A stretch of 64,000 bases of DNA from Tetrapyrgos nigripes (Eukaryota > Basidiomycota > Agaricomycetes > Agaricales > Campanellaceae), in NCBI GenBank assembly GCA_013368315.1, contig JAACJM010000038.1, positions 434,001-498,000 of the forward strand, read 5' to 3'. This document shows, one piece after another, positions 34,971-46,491 of this stretch. Made by a program: the position numbers and the translations under genes. Each line of letters opens with the position of its first letter. Positions within the stretch are counted from its first letter, which is position 1. Below the pieces are notes generated by a model. That model searched no databases. It worked only from the letters and a program-made list of their open reading frames with translations, and was not told the DNA's origin.

Positions 34971-35791
34971 TTCTGGAGAGATGATCAAAGGCTCACTTGT
35001 AGTATTCTAATTTTTGCTCATTCATGTTATTGATCAGGATTGTGTCAATGTAGTAGGAAGTACAAGGTAGATAAGCTATGTACAGAAACAATAGTGATCA
35101 AGTTTTCGGCAGACTTGATCAGGAGGCGCATGTTGCAAATTTACAGTCACCCTAAAATTGCAGATAACGATATTGCATTGCTGAAGGTTAAGATTGTGAT
35201 AGTACCCGTATGGACCGAATGCTGCTTCATGTTAAGCTCGGAGATCTGTGCATTTGTGATGGACTAGGAGAAAACACCTGGTGCCTGGTAAGCTTAATTT
35301 TAGATCAAGATCTGGGGTCAAGACTTATCTGTTCGAATCTTGCGTACGCGTCAGCACAGTAAGATGGATAGACAGATGGATAGATAGTAAGAAGTTGATA
35401 CTGTCAGCCCTCTGGAGGTAACCACTTATAAGATGATGTCCCATACTCTCTTGCAGGAAACACCCCCCCACTCCCTCACTGAAAACGATTTCGAATGCCA
35501 GGGCAAAAAGATCGGACCCGTAATGGAGGTACTACTGTTCATAATACTTCACAAAGTACTACTTCATAACTACCTATCTCAGGCAATAACTATAATAATA
35601 ACGGACACTTCTGTGGCAGCATTGTGGGTGGAAAGGGGCATACCCAGAACAACAGTAGGCTTCTTCAACATCTGATGTTACAGCAAGACAATGAACCCTC
35701 ATTTGTAGATGGTTTTCAGATCATGAGCCTGAGAGTAAGTACGAAACGAACGTGACAAATTTTTATCAAAAACAATATGAACCACCGAGAT
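34971..35791. other. Intergenic region
   Basis: No gene recognised beyond the right TSD of the hAT-like element. Confidence 0.5.
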
Positions 35792-37338
35792 CTAAGCTAG
35801 ACAGACTCGAAGGATATCTGCCTTCGCACAGTGCGATTCTCCTCCAAGATCGTCATCAAATTTTTGATCGCCTTCGGCAGCCTGCTGCCCAGCGTCTTTG
35901 CCTCGAGCCACAGTGTCTTGTACGTTCTCAATGCTGATCCCAAGGGCAACTCGAACGATGATGAATGTTGGAGCTATTCCCTACGGTGCAATGTGAAGAT
36001 GAGATCTCATTTGAGGGGTTGACTGAGAAGAGAGGCTGAGCGTGCTTACAACAATTTGGATGAGTACTGGAATAAAATCACCAGGCAAGTCCGAGTTGCT
36101 GTCTAGAGCAATGAATACCACTATTGCAGGTATAAGAGCCAGCGGGTAGAGGATACCGGACTCAAGGCTGTATTATACATACTTGTCAGTATATAGGAGC
36201 GGCATTATCAGAGAATTCTAGAAATTCTGACATACCATACTGCAAGTGTACGACTGGTCAATGTCAGCTTCTTGGTCCCCATGAATTTCGCAGCTTGACG
36301 GCCAATCCACCAGATTCTTCCAACTTGAGAAAAAGGAGATGATTAAAAAATTTTCTGCATGGTCAGATAAACGCACCAATCATCAATGGAATAAAGAGAT
36401 TTGTGAAAAAATTGACAGCTGTGAATGATTTGAGGGTGAGCTTTCCAAGGATCTCCATGTTTTTTACAGTAATGTGGTCTGATAAATCCAACTTGAAATG
36501 ATTCGAAAGCAAAACTTTGGCTTCAACTGCTCCTGATATTGCGCTCACTATCCCTAGAACTGCGCAGTAATAGTATTTGACACTGAGATGAAGAAAAAAT
36601 AAATTCAGGTGGTACCACTTACTGTTGTTGACCACCGAAATCAATAGTGGAAATATTAAGACTTTCTTAGATCCCCAGATTTTGCAGCACCTATGAATCT
36701 ACAGTCAAAGTGTTAGTTGTTTAATTTCACTGGATTTTTTAGAAGACATGCTTACCAAAATGAAGTCAGAAATTGCACTTTCCAAAGATTAGACATGTTT
36801 CAAATGCAGTAAAATAGGGAGGGTCACTTGGCCAATACGTAGAGTCCAGCAAGAGACAGCCTGTCATTGAAATTAATAATTCATACAGGAGGAGTCAGTA
36901 GCAGCGCTTATCGTGATATCCACTCAATGACAAAATGAGGATCATTCGCTGAGGCAGACTCCTGCGAAAGCAGTGATTCTGACAGTCTGACATTCACACT
37001 GCTCTCAACGCAATTAAGAATGAAGCCCAGAGTTGCGATTGTGAACAACGCGGTCATAGTGATCTGATGCATCTTTTTGATTTCCCCTCTTTTATGCCGC
37101 ATGATGTAGATGCAAAGTCCAAACAAAATCACATGTGCACCTGTTAAGATGAGCAAAAGGAAGTTAACAATGATAGCTCACTTGTAGGGATTCTGCTTAC
37201 CATAGAATAAGGTGCAAAGCTAGTAGACGTCAAGCAGTTGCCAGACTGAATTCAAAAGTTTGTAACCAATGAAGAGTAACTGCCACATACCATGGAACAG
37301 AGATAGATAAGAACAAAAGAGTAATAGAATTCATCCAT
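35792..37338 (-). pseudogene. Seven-TM protein gene, tandem copy A (splice donor lost)
   Basis: Exons mirror copy B: MDEFYYSFVLIYLC, LCTLFYG, VILFGLCIYIMRHKRG / MTALFTIATLGFIL, YVLAN-AISDFILIHRC, a Leu-rich loop exon ending LFIPLMI, GRIWWIGRQAAKF, LESGILYPLALIPAIVVFIAL and GIAPTFIIVRVALG. The donor after the third exon, GTAAGC in copy B, reads ATAAGC here (near 36914-36919, minus strand), and read-through meets a stop at once (WISR*). The last exon also runs in a different frame from copy B (DDDLGGESHCAK versus EENRTVRRQIS). Probably a recent pseudogene, unless an alternative donor is used. Confidence 0.65.
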
Positions 37339-37560
37339 AATCGGGAGACGAGGAAGGTAGCAGTTAGGTCGGAGAGATACTGAGCTGGTAAAAGGATGGG
37401 AGATGGCTTTTATGAAGTGAAGAGTGCCCTAGATCAACCAAGTTATATTTGGTCGTACCACTATCATGATTCAGGTTGTCAGAATGGAGCTTCCGTAACA
37501 GATATCATCGCGGCATTGGAAGGGATAGTCAAAAATAGGGCTCCTGTTGTTCAAGTACTA

Positions 37561-37952
37561 AGAGCCTGTTCGGCAGTATCAGGACAGGTTTTTCGGCTCA
37601 TTACCAGGAGTGGCAAAGGGGGCCACTGCAGTAGCAGCAGTTTCATGGACAACTCGTTTGTAACCTCCTCCCTTCTCAGCGGTCGGGTTCTGATCATTAT
37701 AGGACTTGATGAGTGCCACTAGTTCTTTGTCATTCCACCTGTTGGGAGGCTTTTTGGGAGCTCGAGTGGAAGTAGTACTGTTCTCTGCTGCTGTGTTGGG
37801 ACCATAGAGCTGGTTGCGCTGCGTCGCGGTGAAAAATGATCACAAAGTCACAAAATCTGGTATTCGTATCTAGTTACCAGAATTACTATATAAGGCTACA
37901 CACGGCTAGGATAAAATCCGTCAGGATGTCCTGATACTTCCAAACAGGCTCT
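37561..37952. mobile_element. TIR element with a Myb/SANT-like coding remnant
   Basis: Ends AGAGCCTGTTCGGCAGTATC (left) and complement of AGAGCCTGTTTGGAAGTATC (right), about 26 bp with two or three mismatches, flanked by TA on both sides. The paralogous upstream of copy B (40680-40710) reads straight through (GGTACTAGGTAATTGTGATG), giving an empty site. On the minus strand the interior encodes KKPPNRWNDKELVALIKSYN, like the Myb/SANT-type protein of Harbinger-class elements. Length 392 bp, non-autonomous. Superfamily and exact TSD length are uncertain. Confidence 0.7.
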
Positions 37953-38159
37953 TAGTAAGTAACTTGATGAACGAAAGTACTGCCTCGGTACCTTGAATAT
38001 AGCGACTGAGTTCCTGACTCAAGCGTGGCACAGAGGAAGAGCTCAGCTTTTGTCTCTGTGAAACTGCAGGGAAATGAGCCTCACAATCAGTCGCTCTGCA
38101 AGAATATTGATATATCATTATAATGAGCAAAAAAGATTTCATCAAAAAAGATCGCCCAC

Positions 38160-38195
38160 TGACCCACTGATTGGTTCGAACAACCGACCTCACCA
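38160..38195 (-). pseudogene. tRNA-Thr 3'-half relic
   Basis: On the minus strand TGGTGAGGTCGGTTG, TTCGAAC, CAATC, AGTGGGT: anticodon-stem 3' side, variable loop, a perfectly paired T-arm and most of the acceptor 3' strand. They align with the tRNA at 41648-41743. The 5' half is absent. Confidence 0.6.
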
Positions 38196-38962
38196 ATCGT
38201 AAGTAAAGTACATATGATATCATCATTGAGACTAAGTTTCCATAACATGCAACCGTCATTTCAAGGTAAACTGGAGACACTATCATGTAGTACTAGTACT
38301 AGCATGTAGAACAAGCCAAACTTGGGTCGAGGAATGTCAGGACAACGGTCATGGTGGCCACTCCGAGTCCGGGCTGGATTAAACAACTGACTACCGACTT
38401 CAAACTGCAAGAACTAAGCACTGGCAGGCGACTACGCATAGAAGACTGCTGGAGAGCCTGAAGAGGGAGGAACAAGGAGAGGTGGAGAAAAGGATAAGGT
38501 CGGCGGGGTAGCCTCAGGAGTATGGAGAATAATCAATAAATAATGAGGCGTTCCATGGCAGATATCATCGTGGCATTGGAAGGGATAATCAAAAATAAGG
38601 CACCTCTCTGTTCAAGTACCAAGTAATTGTGATGAATGAAGGGAGATGGCTTTTATGAAGCGAAGAGACCTAGATCAACTAAGGCATATTTGGTTGTATC
38701 ACTATCATGATTCAGATTGTCAAGAGAGGGCTTCCGTGACAGACGACAGAACCTGCTTGATCAACGGTCAACCCTCAAACCTGGCGCGACCGGTTGTATA
38801 AGCTTGAACCTTTTCCTGAAATTTTCAATCCTTACAGTCATTATGCTTGAGTTTGGTGAAGAGTTTAGCTTCATACTGAGCATAGTGATTCATGAGCCCG
38901 ACAGCACGAAACGAACGTAACAAAGTTTTATCCAAAACAAGAGTCAACCACCGAGATCTAAG

Positions 38963-40472
38963 CTAGATGGACTCGAAGGATATCTGCCTTCGCACAGTGC
39001 GATTCTCCTCCAAGATCGTCATCAAATCTGAATCGCTTTCTGCAGCCTGCAGGTTCTTGTTTCGGGCCACAGTGTGTTGTACATTCTCAATGCTGATTCC
39101 AAGAGCAACTCGGACGATTATAAATGTTGGAGCTATTCCCTACAGTGCAATATTAAGGTGAGATCTCATTTGACAGGTGTGAAGAGTGTCTGAGCGTACT
39201 TACGACGATCTGAATAAGTATTGGGATAAAATCACCAGGCAAGTTATCTAGAGCAGTGTAGAACACTATCCCAGGTACAAGAAGGAGCGGGTAGAGGATG
39301 GCGGACTCAAGGCTGTATTATACTTGTTAGTTAGGTACAGCATTTTCAGATTGCTTGGCATACCATACTGCAAGTGTACGGCTGGTCAACGACAGCTTCT
39401 TGGTCCCCATGAATTTTGCAGCTTGATGGCCAATCCACCAGATTCTTCCAGCTTGAGATGAAGGAGAGGATTAAAACATTTTGCGCATGGTCAGATAAAC
39501 GCACCAATCATCATTGGAATAAAGAGATTTGTAAAAAGATTGACAGCTGTGAAAAATTTGAGGGTGAAGTTTCCAAGGGTCTCGATTTTTACAGTATTGC
39601 GGTCTGATAAATCCAACTTGAAATCATTTGAAAGCAATTCTTTGATTTGAACCACTTCTGATACTGTCCTCACTATCCCTAGACCTGTGTAGTAATGGTA
39701 TTTAACACAGAGATAAGGAAAAATTTCAGGTGGTACCACTTACCGTTGTTGACCGCCGAAATCAATACTGGAAATATTATGACTTTCTTTTTGCACCCCC
39801 AGATTTTGTAGCACCTGTGAATCTACAGTCAAAGTGTTAATTGTTTAATTTCACTGCATTTTTGAGATGGCATGCTTACCAAAATGAAATCTGAAATTGC
39901 ACTTTTTGTGAGCACATTAGACGTCTTTCCAATGCAGTTAAGTGGAGAAGGTCACTTGGCCAAAACGTAGAGTCCATTAAGAGACAAGCTGTCATTGAAA
40001 TCAATCATTCATACAGGAGGAGTCAGTAAAAGTGCTTACGATGATATCCCGGTCAAGACCAGATGAGGATCATTCGCTGAGACAGACTTCTGCGAAAGCA
40101 GTGACTCTGACAGTCTAACACTCGCAGTGCTCACAATGCAATTAAGAATGAAGCCCAGAGTTGCAATTGCGAACAACGTGGTCATAGTGATCTGATGTAT
40201 CTTTTTGATTTGCCCTCTTTTATGGCGCATGATGTAGATGCAAAGTCCGAATAAAATCACATATATGCCTGTTGAAACAGTCAACAAAAGGAAGTTAACG
40301 ATGATATCTCGCGTTAAGGGCCCAAGGGATTCCGCTTACCATATAATAGGGTGCAGAACTAGTAGAAAAAAAATCAGGCGTAACTCGGAAAGTTCATCAT
40401 CAATGAAGAGTAACTACCACATACCGTAGAAGAGAGATAAATAAGAACAAAAGAGTAATAGAATTCATCCAT
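38963..40472 (-). CDS. Seven-TM membrane protein, tandem copy B (intact)
   Basis: Starts MDEFYYSFVLIYLSST at 40472. By splicing: FCTLLYG; IYVILFGLCIYIMRHKRGQ with QITMTTLFAIATLGFILNC; SLSLNGLYVLAN; AISDFILIHRCYKIWG with VIIFPVLISAVNN; GLGIVRTVSEVVQIKELLSN ... NLFIPMMI; AGRIWWIGHQAAKF ... RTLAV; CLESAILYPLLLVPGIVFYT; GIAPTFIIVRVALGISIENV; ending FESI at 38963. Introns are GT-AG and 45-75 nt. Hydrophobic helices and the ISDFILIHRCYKIWG and LESAILYPL motifs place it in the large agaricomycete seven-TM family of unknown ligand, like the gene at 19877-21282 but a separate subgroup. It is the intact member of a head-to-tail duplication. Confidence 0.75.
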
Positions 40473-41647
40473 GATCAGGAGCCGAGGAAGGTAGCGGTTA
40501 GGTCAGAAAGATATTGAGCTGGTAAAGGGATGGGGGATGGCTTTTATGAAGTGAAGAGTGCCTTAGATCAATAAAAGTATATTTAGCCGTACCACTATCA
40601 TGATTCATGTTGTCAGGAGAGAGCTTCTGTGACAGATATCATCACGGCATTAGAATGATGGTCAAAAATACTGTTCCTCGTTGTTCAGGTACTAGGTAAT
40701 TGTGATGAACGAAAGTACTGCCTCAGTAAATTAACTACAGCGGAAGGTGATTAAGTTCCCGACTCGAGCCTGGCACGGAGGAAGAGCTCAGCTTTCGTCT
40801 TTGTGAAACTGCAGGGAAATGAGCCTCACAATCGGTCGCTCTGCAAGAATATCATTATAATGAGCAAAAAAGATTTCATCAAAAAAGATCGCCCATTGAC
40901 CCACGTTCTACCAGTGACCAGTGACTATGAGATAAGTGGGCATTGACAATGGCTTTGTGCAACCGTCCCTTCAAGGTAAACTGGAGATGCTATCATGTTA
41001 CTAGTACTAGCGTGTAGAACAAGCCAAACTTGGGTCGAGGAATGTCAGGACAGTCACGGTGGCCACTCCGAGTCCAGGCTGGATTAAACAACCGACTACC
41101 GACTTCAAACTGCAAGAACTAAGCACTGGCAGGCGACTACGCATAGAAGACTGCTGGAGAGCCTGAAGAGGGAGGAACGAGGAGAGGTGGAGAAAAGGAT
41201 AAGGTCGGCGGGGTAGCCTCAGCAGTATGGGGAATAATCAATAAATAACGAGGCGTCGATGTAGTCCAAATGTCAGCTCTGAACAGGAAAGCCTGTCTAC
41301 GGGAAACGTCAAACCATGCTCAAAAGACTAGACCGTTCCCCACAATAGGTCGCTAAGACTGACCAGGAAACATAAAGGACATTCATTAATCTTCAAGTCG
41401 TACACAGCGATCTATAGCTATTGCTTGGACTGTACTTCAACAACTTACAGTCAGTCACTTTGCAAGGAAGAGTTTGTCAGAGAAGGTGGGAAGAAATGTA
41501 TATGTGCATATTATATCACGTTCCCAATGATAAGAGTGGTATTGGCTTCGTACAACCGTGCCTTGAGGGTAATCCGGCTACCATGACTCGTGAGAGACTC
41601 ATAGAGAGTCAAAAATTAGAAGATTTCCCAAGGAATTCCAAGCCTAA
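40473..41647. other. Upstream region of seven-TM copy B
   Basis: No gene. To 41251 it is duplicated at 37339-38545. The empty site for the TIR element is near 40690. Confidence 0.55.
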
Positions 41648-41743
41648 TGCCCACTGGCTGGATTGAACAACCGACCTCACCATCGAAACTGGATAGTCGA
41701 TCAAGTATACGAGTGGCGCGCTCTACCACTGAGCTAAGCGGGC
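41648..41743 (-). tRNA. tRNA-Thr(CGU) with intron
   Basis: Minus strand: acceptor GCCCGCT pairs with AGTGGGC (one G-T), discriminator A. The D-arm is GCTC-AGTGGTA-GAGC, and the anticodon stem CGCCA/TGGTG has loop CTCGTA...A, giving anticodon CGT. A 24-nt intron follows position 37 (TACTTGATCGACTATCCAGTTTCG region). The T-arm is GGTTG-TTCAATC-CAGCC. The mature form is 72 nt. Confidence 0.85.
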
Positions 41744-42963
41744 AATACTAGTACAGAGAAAACAGACAGAGACCGACGCGTATTTTAGGCGGAAGAACGA
41801 CAGGAGAAGGGAAAGAGAACGACGAGAAGGCGAGAGCTGGTGAGGGAAGAGGCGGAGGCAGAAAGGCAGAAGTAAAAGTAGATAAGAGGAAAAGGGGGTG
41901 GCTGTTGATCGACCTGGTGTAGCCGAGTGTATCCGGTGGCGATAGGTAGACAATTGGAAATCGGTTGTTGAGTAGAGCTGTGGTTTTAGCTGTGTGGTAG
42001 TAGGAGGTATTACTGATAGTACTAGAAGCTCGAGGCTTAACTTAAAGGATGGAGACCTCATAAGACGTTCATGAAAGCTTGAAGAGCTGCAGCCTTTCGG
42101 AAAAGCCTCGCCGGTAAGTACGAGGTAAGGGGTCGTACGATCATCATGATGCTTCGATATGCTGTGCCTGCGGCAATTGGAATGGAAGGTGCCTAGGCTT
42201 CCTCAGCCTCGAGGCGTATGCGGATGTCTCACCGAATGCCCGACGGCCTTCCTCAGGCCGTCTTCGACAAAGTACAGTACAACGCTCTCGAGCTCGTATA
42301 CTTTTGAAGAACACTTGGTGTTGCATTCTTCCAGACGTCAGAGACACGGATTGTTTGAAACAAGTTTGAAATGAGGTCATGGCAACGGCAAATCCTAGGA
42401 TCCGGAAGCTCTTGAGAAAACATGGGAAAAACATGTAGTTATTATTGTAAGAAATGACGTCGCTGACGTATGGATCTCCTCCTCATATAACTTTGGAGAA
42501 CGAGTTGGGAGTGAGAAGGGCTTGCCAAAAGCACTGAATACAACGCGGATGTCGAGTCGGGGGATGTAGTCAAAGTGTCTGACGTCAAGAGGGTTCCTTG
42601 GAGGAATTGCCAATTTTACAATTGTTCGGCCAGTAAGCACGTGTAAGCCCCACAACCGGGAAAGCACTAAAGACGCTTTGGGTCCTCCATCAGTCGAACA
42701 ACGAGCAAGCCATGTCTGACAGTGAGTGTCTCTTTTCTCTCCTTTTCTTGGGGGTTCGGTAGCGGCTGCATCGGGGGTTAAAAGGGAGCCGGGTAGAAGG
42801 TGGTGGAGTGCCGAGAGATAAGACACGCTTCAGCTTACGCCAGCGGCTAAATCATCTCATTCTCTTTTCTTTTTTTCCACAACGACTGAGACTTGGAGCA
42901 AAAGTCGTCGCTTGGCTGCCATTTTGGATCCTATTCGGCTAGTACGCTTTTGCTGAGACCACC
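41744..42963. other. Intergenic region
   Basis: No recognised gene. Minus-strand frames at 42144-42434 and 42395-42826 lack any familiar motif. A T/C-rich tract and a possible 3' splice site (GGCTAG, about 42939) lie just upstream of the next gene. Confidence 0.45.
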
Positions 42964-45900
42964 ATGAGCTCGTCAGCTAGCTCGTCCGAGTCGTCTACCA
43001 GCAGCGATACTGCGTCCCCGAGTAGCTCGTCCCCTTCTTCTGGTACTACCCAGTCTTCTACCTCCTCTACATCTTCGTCTTCGTCTTCTTCACCCTCTGA
43101 CCAATCCACGTCTTCTACAGGTAGCACCCCTCCGCCTACATCGGCGCCTTCAACTACGCCTGACTCTTCACCATCTTCACCACCTCCATCTTCACCTCCA
43201 ACATCAGACTCACCGAGTACTCCACCATCATCCGAGAGTAGCGCTCCTCCATCTTCGCCGCCGCCGGGTTCTTCTACAACATCACAGTCCTCGTCAACAT
43301 CAGAGAGTAGCAGCAGTTCCTCGACTTCAGTTCTCACAGCTCCACAGACAACGGTAGTTGAAACAACTGTCGTGTACGTGGCATTTTACATACATATACG
43401 CGCATATACTTACCCTTTTCCATCCCAGTCAAACCTCCAATGGCCAAGCCTTCACCACCGTCTTCACAACTCAATCCACTATCCCTCCCGGTGCGACGAT
43501 CACCACTGGCCCTGATTCCTCCAACAGCAATGGCGGTTCCTCCTCCAACACTGGTGCCATCGTAGGAGGCGTCGTAGGAGGTGTCGTTGGCGTCTTAGCC
43601 CTGTTGTTGCTCATCTGGGGTATTATACGCTGGAGACGAAATCGGTATAATGATGTCTTTGACGGGAACTTCGATCCGGATAGATTGACGAAGAGACCTG
43701 GAGCAGACCTTGGAGGAACATTGCCGAATATTCCTGTTGATGATGGTGGGTACACCCGTTTTTTCTAACTCTTCTGCTCTCTTAACGTGCTTTTTTTCGT
43801 TACTTCTCAATACTAATCTATTTATCTACTCAGACAACCCAGCCCAAATGGCCCAACTCGAAGACGACGGTATGGGAGGCCGTCTCAACGCATCCACCGT
43901 CGGCGGTGGCATCGTCGCTCCTTACCCTCTCTACGACTCTCCTTCCCATCCGTCACATCCCTCTGCATCACCTACTTCTCCATCTTTCCCCGTCGCCGCT
44001 CCCTACGGTCACCCTGGTGCTGCTACCGGCTCGTATCCTAACAGTCTGAATAATCAGTACTGGGGTCAAGCCGGTCCTGGAAGGCATCCTTCCCCTGGTC
44101 CTTCTCTAGCCGCAACGCATACGACCGGGGAAAGTCCTAGTACAGCTGGGTATAACCCAAATTTCAACTTACCACCTGGAGCTGGGCCTGCCGCTGCTGG
44201 TGCTGGTGCTCTTGGAGTAGGATTAGGTGCAGCTGCAGCCCATGGCCGTGCACCATCCGTTTCGTCTTCGTCTTCTGGTCCTAACGTTAATGCCGGTGGC
44301 CCTGGCGTAATGGGCGTTGCTGGAGGAGGCATGTCTTCTACTCGATTGGCGAAAGAGAGAGAAGCGTATGGAGGGTATCAATCTCAATCTGGTCCAGGGT
44401 ACGGTCCGGGTCCAACAAGTCCTCAACAAGCTCAATTTGGTGCCTTTGCACCTGGACCCGCAGTGTCTGGTCCCAATGGAGCATATGGGTATAACAATGG
44501 AAACCCCGGCACGGCTATGGGTACTGGGAATGGCGGCCGACGATTCTCCAATTCCAATTCAGATGGAGGAAGGACTATGGCATCTGTAACTTCTGGCTCG
44601 CAGTATTCGCAGAGTGGACCTGGATTTGGGACGAGTGTGTTTGGAGGGAGTGGTGGTGGACCAGGTCGTGATGGTCGACCGCCGTCTATGCCTGGGTCGC
44701 ATCCTGGTGGAGGGGCATATGGAGGGATGGTGGTGACGAATCCGGATGAGGAGGTTGGTGGTAGTGATGAAGGACCAGGATACGCTGGTGGATGGAGTGA
44801 AGAGGCGAGGGAATGTATTTGGCAGGAGGACCTAGTGAGTAGGAGTTTTTTCTTCGTTTTTGTCTTTTGGTGGTTTTTCTTTCTTTTCTTTTCTTTTCTT
44901 TTCTTTCTACAGTCTTTATTTCATTTTTCTTTCAATGTCTCTCCATTCTCGTCTTCTATTCTCTTCCTGTCGTTGTCGTTGGCATGGTTATCACATCGTT
45001 GTTACGAGGCTGGTTTTTGAGTTTGAGTGTTGCGGTTGGGAATTTGGAATTCGGTGCCGCCGTCATTCCCGTTTTGCGGTTTTGTGTTGATTCCTTTCTC
45101 TATTCATTTTTTCTTCTCCTTGGCGTGTCTCTGGACTTTTCTTTTGAGTGTTGCGGGGAATTTGGAATTCGGTCCCGCCGTCGTTCCCGTTCTTCGGTTT
45201 CATCTACTTTCTGGATTTCTTTCTCTCTTCTTTCTTTCTTCTCCTCGGCGTGTCTCTGGACTACCTGGCATTTGGGGGGGGGGGGGTTTGGGGAGGGGGG
45301 TATGCCAGGCCTCTTGAGTTACGTCTGTCTCGTCCTTTCGTTTTCTGCTACGTCGTCTTGTGTTTCATACTTTCTTCTTGCTTTCATTGTTTTTCTCAAG
45401 TCTTTTCCTCTCTCCTTCCTCGCCTTTCTTCCTTGATGTTTCCTTCCTTTTTCTTCTCTCGGTTTCTTCTGTTTTCGATGTGCACACGTGCATATGGATG
45501 TGGTGAAGTCATCTCGCTTAAGGCTCTGGGTCACGACCTGGCCCGAGGTCGTATTTTGATGATGATGATGATTATGATGATTATGATGACGATGTTGACG
45601 ATGACATCACGTTGACGATCCCGTCGACCGTGTGGGCTCGTGTGGGATGTGCGGTGATGACGCTTTTTTTTTTGCTTGATGATGTTATTGGGCCTGCAGT
45701 CGGCTTGGGTTGGTTACACCTTGGCCCTTACGAGGCTTAGGCTGGCTTACTCTGAGAGTGATGCGGAACGTGGGACGTGGGATGCGGGCGTAGTTTTTGC
45801 ATGTGGGTGGGTGTATTTGGTGGTTTTGGTGGCGTGAGGTCATCGTAGCGCGCAGTTGCTGCTGCCGTTGGGCTGGCAAGGCAAGGCAAGGAAGGCCTAG

Positions 45901-46491
45901 CTACTCTTCAACTTTCCAACTTTGTAGTCGCGAGAAGATGGCTTGGTTGTTTTTTTTGTTTTGCTGGATGTTCTTATTTTTCCTTTCTCGATTTTTTTTT
46001 TCATTTCGTGGTCTTTCGTTGGCTTCTACTGAGGCTACATTGACGGGGACCTTGTCCTCTTTTCGTTACTTGCTGGCTGGTGCCTTAACCTTCTCCAATT
46101 TTGTCTCCTTTTTCTGTATATCTATCGTCATCTATTCCTTTCCTCATTCCCGTCGTCTTTCTTATATATCAACAACTAACCAATTCCATCTCCCCCAGGC
46201 CACACCTCCAAAGGACCTGAACCATCTCTCCGTCCCAACGCCTCTGGAGTCGTAGTCCATCAAGATGGAGGAAGAGTTCGAGAAGAAGAACAAGTACCAC
46301 CAGAGGAAATTCCACCGACGTATGATAGTTTGGTGTTAGATGGAGATGAACGACCTAGAGGAGGAGGAGCTGCAGGTGCTAGTGCTAGTGGAAATGCCAG
46401 TGGTACACCAAGTGGACGTGGAAGTGGTGCAGCAAGTCCTGTTGGTGGTGGACGTGCGGCCAGTTCGAGTCCGAGTCCGGTGCAGCATTGA
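42964..46491 (+). CDS. Ser/Thr-rich single-pass membrane protein
   Basis: Exons 42964-43373, 43429-43745, 43834-44838, 46199-46491; 674 residues. About 135 residues are almost pure Ser/Thr/Pro, likely O-glycosylated, then TTVFTTQSTIPPGATITTGP. One TM helix (GAIVGGVVGGVVGVLALLLL, then IWGIIRW) with basic stop RRNR follows, and a long Gly/Ser/Pro/Ala-rich cytoplasmic part ends in VVVHQDGGRV and EIPPTYDSL, the usual closing motif of this agaric wall-sensor-like family. The last intron is 1360 nt, very long for this genome, with donor GTAGGA at 44839 chosen for phase (GTGAGT at 44835 would shift frame). No signal peptide; the codons upstream of the ATG (YAFAETT) are in frame after a possible acceptor, so a further 5' exon may exist. 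A WSC- or Mid2-like sensing role is speculation. Confidence 0.75.
45017..45262. repeat. Tandem duplication (about 121-126 bp) in the long intron
   Basis: TTGAGTGTTGCGG...GGAATTTGGAATTCGGT...GGCGTGTCTCTGGAC occurs twice in a row (about 45017-45136 and 45137-45262). A run of 13 or so G follows near 45271 and a GAT/GAC microsatellite near 45557-45610. Confidence 0.7.

Larger units (their letters stand above)
37339..38962. other. Duplicated upstream region of seven-TM copy A, plus scrambled fragment
   Basis: No gene. 37339-38545 parallels 40473-41251 of copy B, interrupted by the TIR element at 37561-37952. 38546-38720 is a partial, rearranged repeat of the same upstream sequence. A tRNA-Thr 3'-half relic lies at 38160-38195. 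Confidence 0.6.

Noticed and set aside
34317..34990. Several frames in the GC-rich segment
   Set aside because: They fall inside the hAT-like element and read its GGGTCGGG repeats; low-complexity artefacts.
35290..35355. tRNA-like segment with GTTCGAATC
   Set aside because: The flanking bases do not form a T-stem or an acceptor stem.
42939..43337. Minus-strand Glu/Asp/Val-rich frame
   Set aside because: Antisense of the Ser-rich exon; acidic composition is the mirror of Ser/Thr codons.
44860..45615. Overlapping plus-strand frames rich in Phe, Ser and Leu
   Set aside because: Inside the long C/T-rich intron; composition follows TTTCTT repeats.
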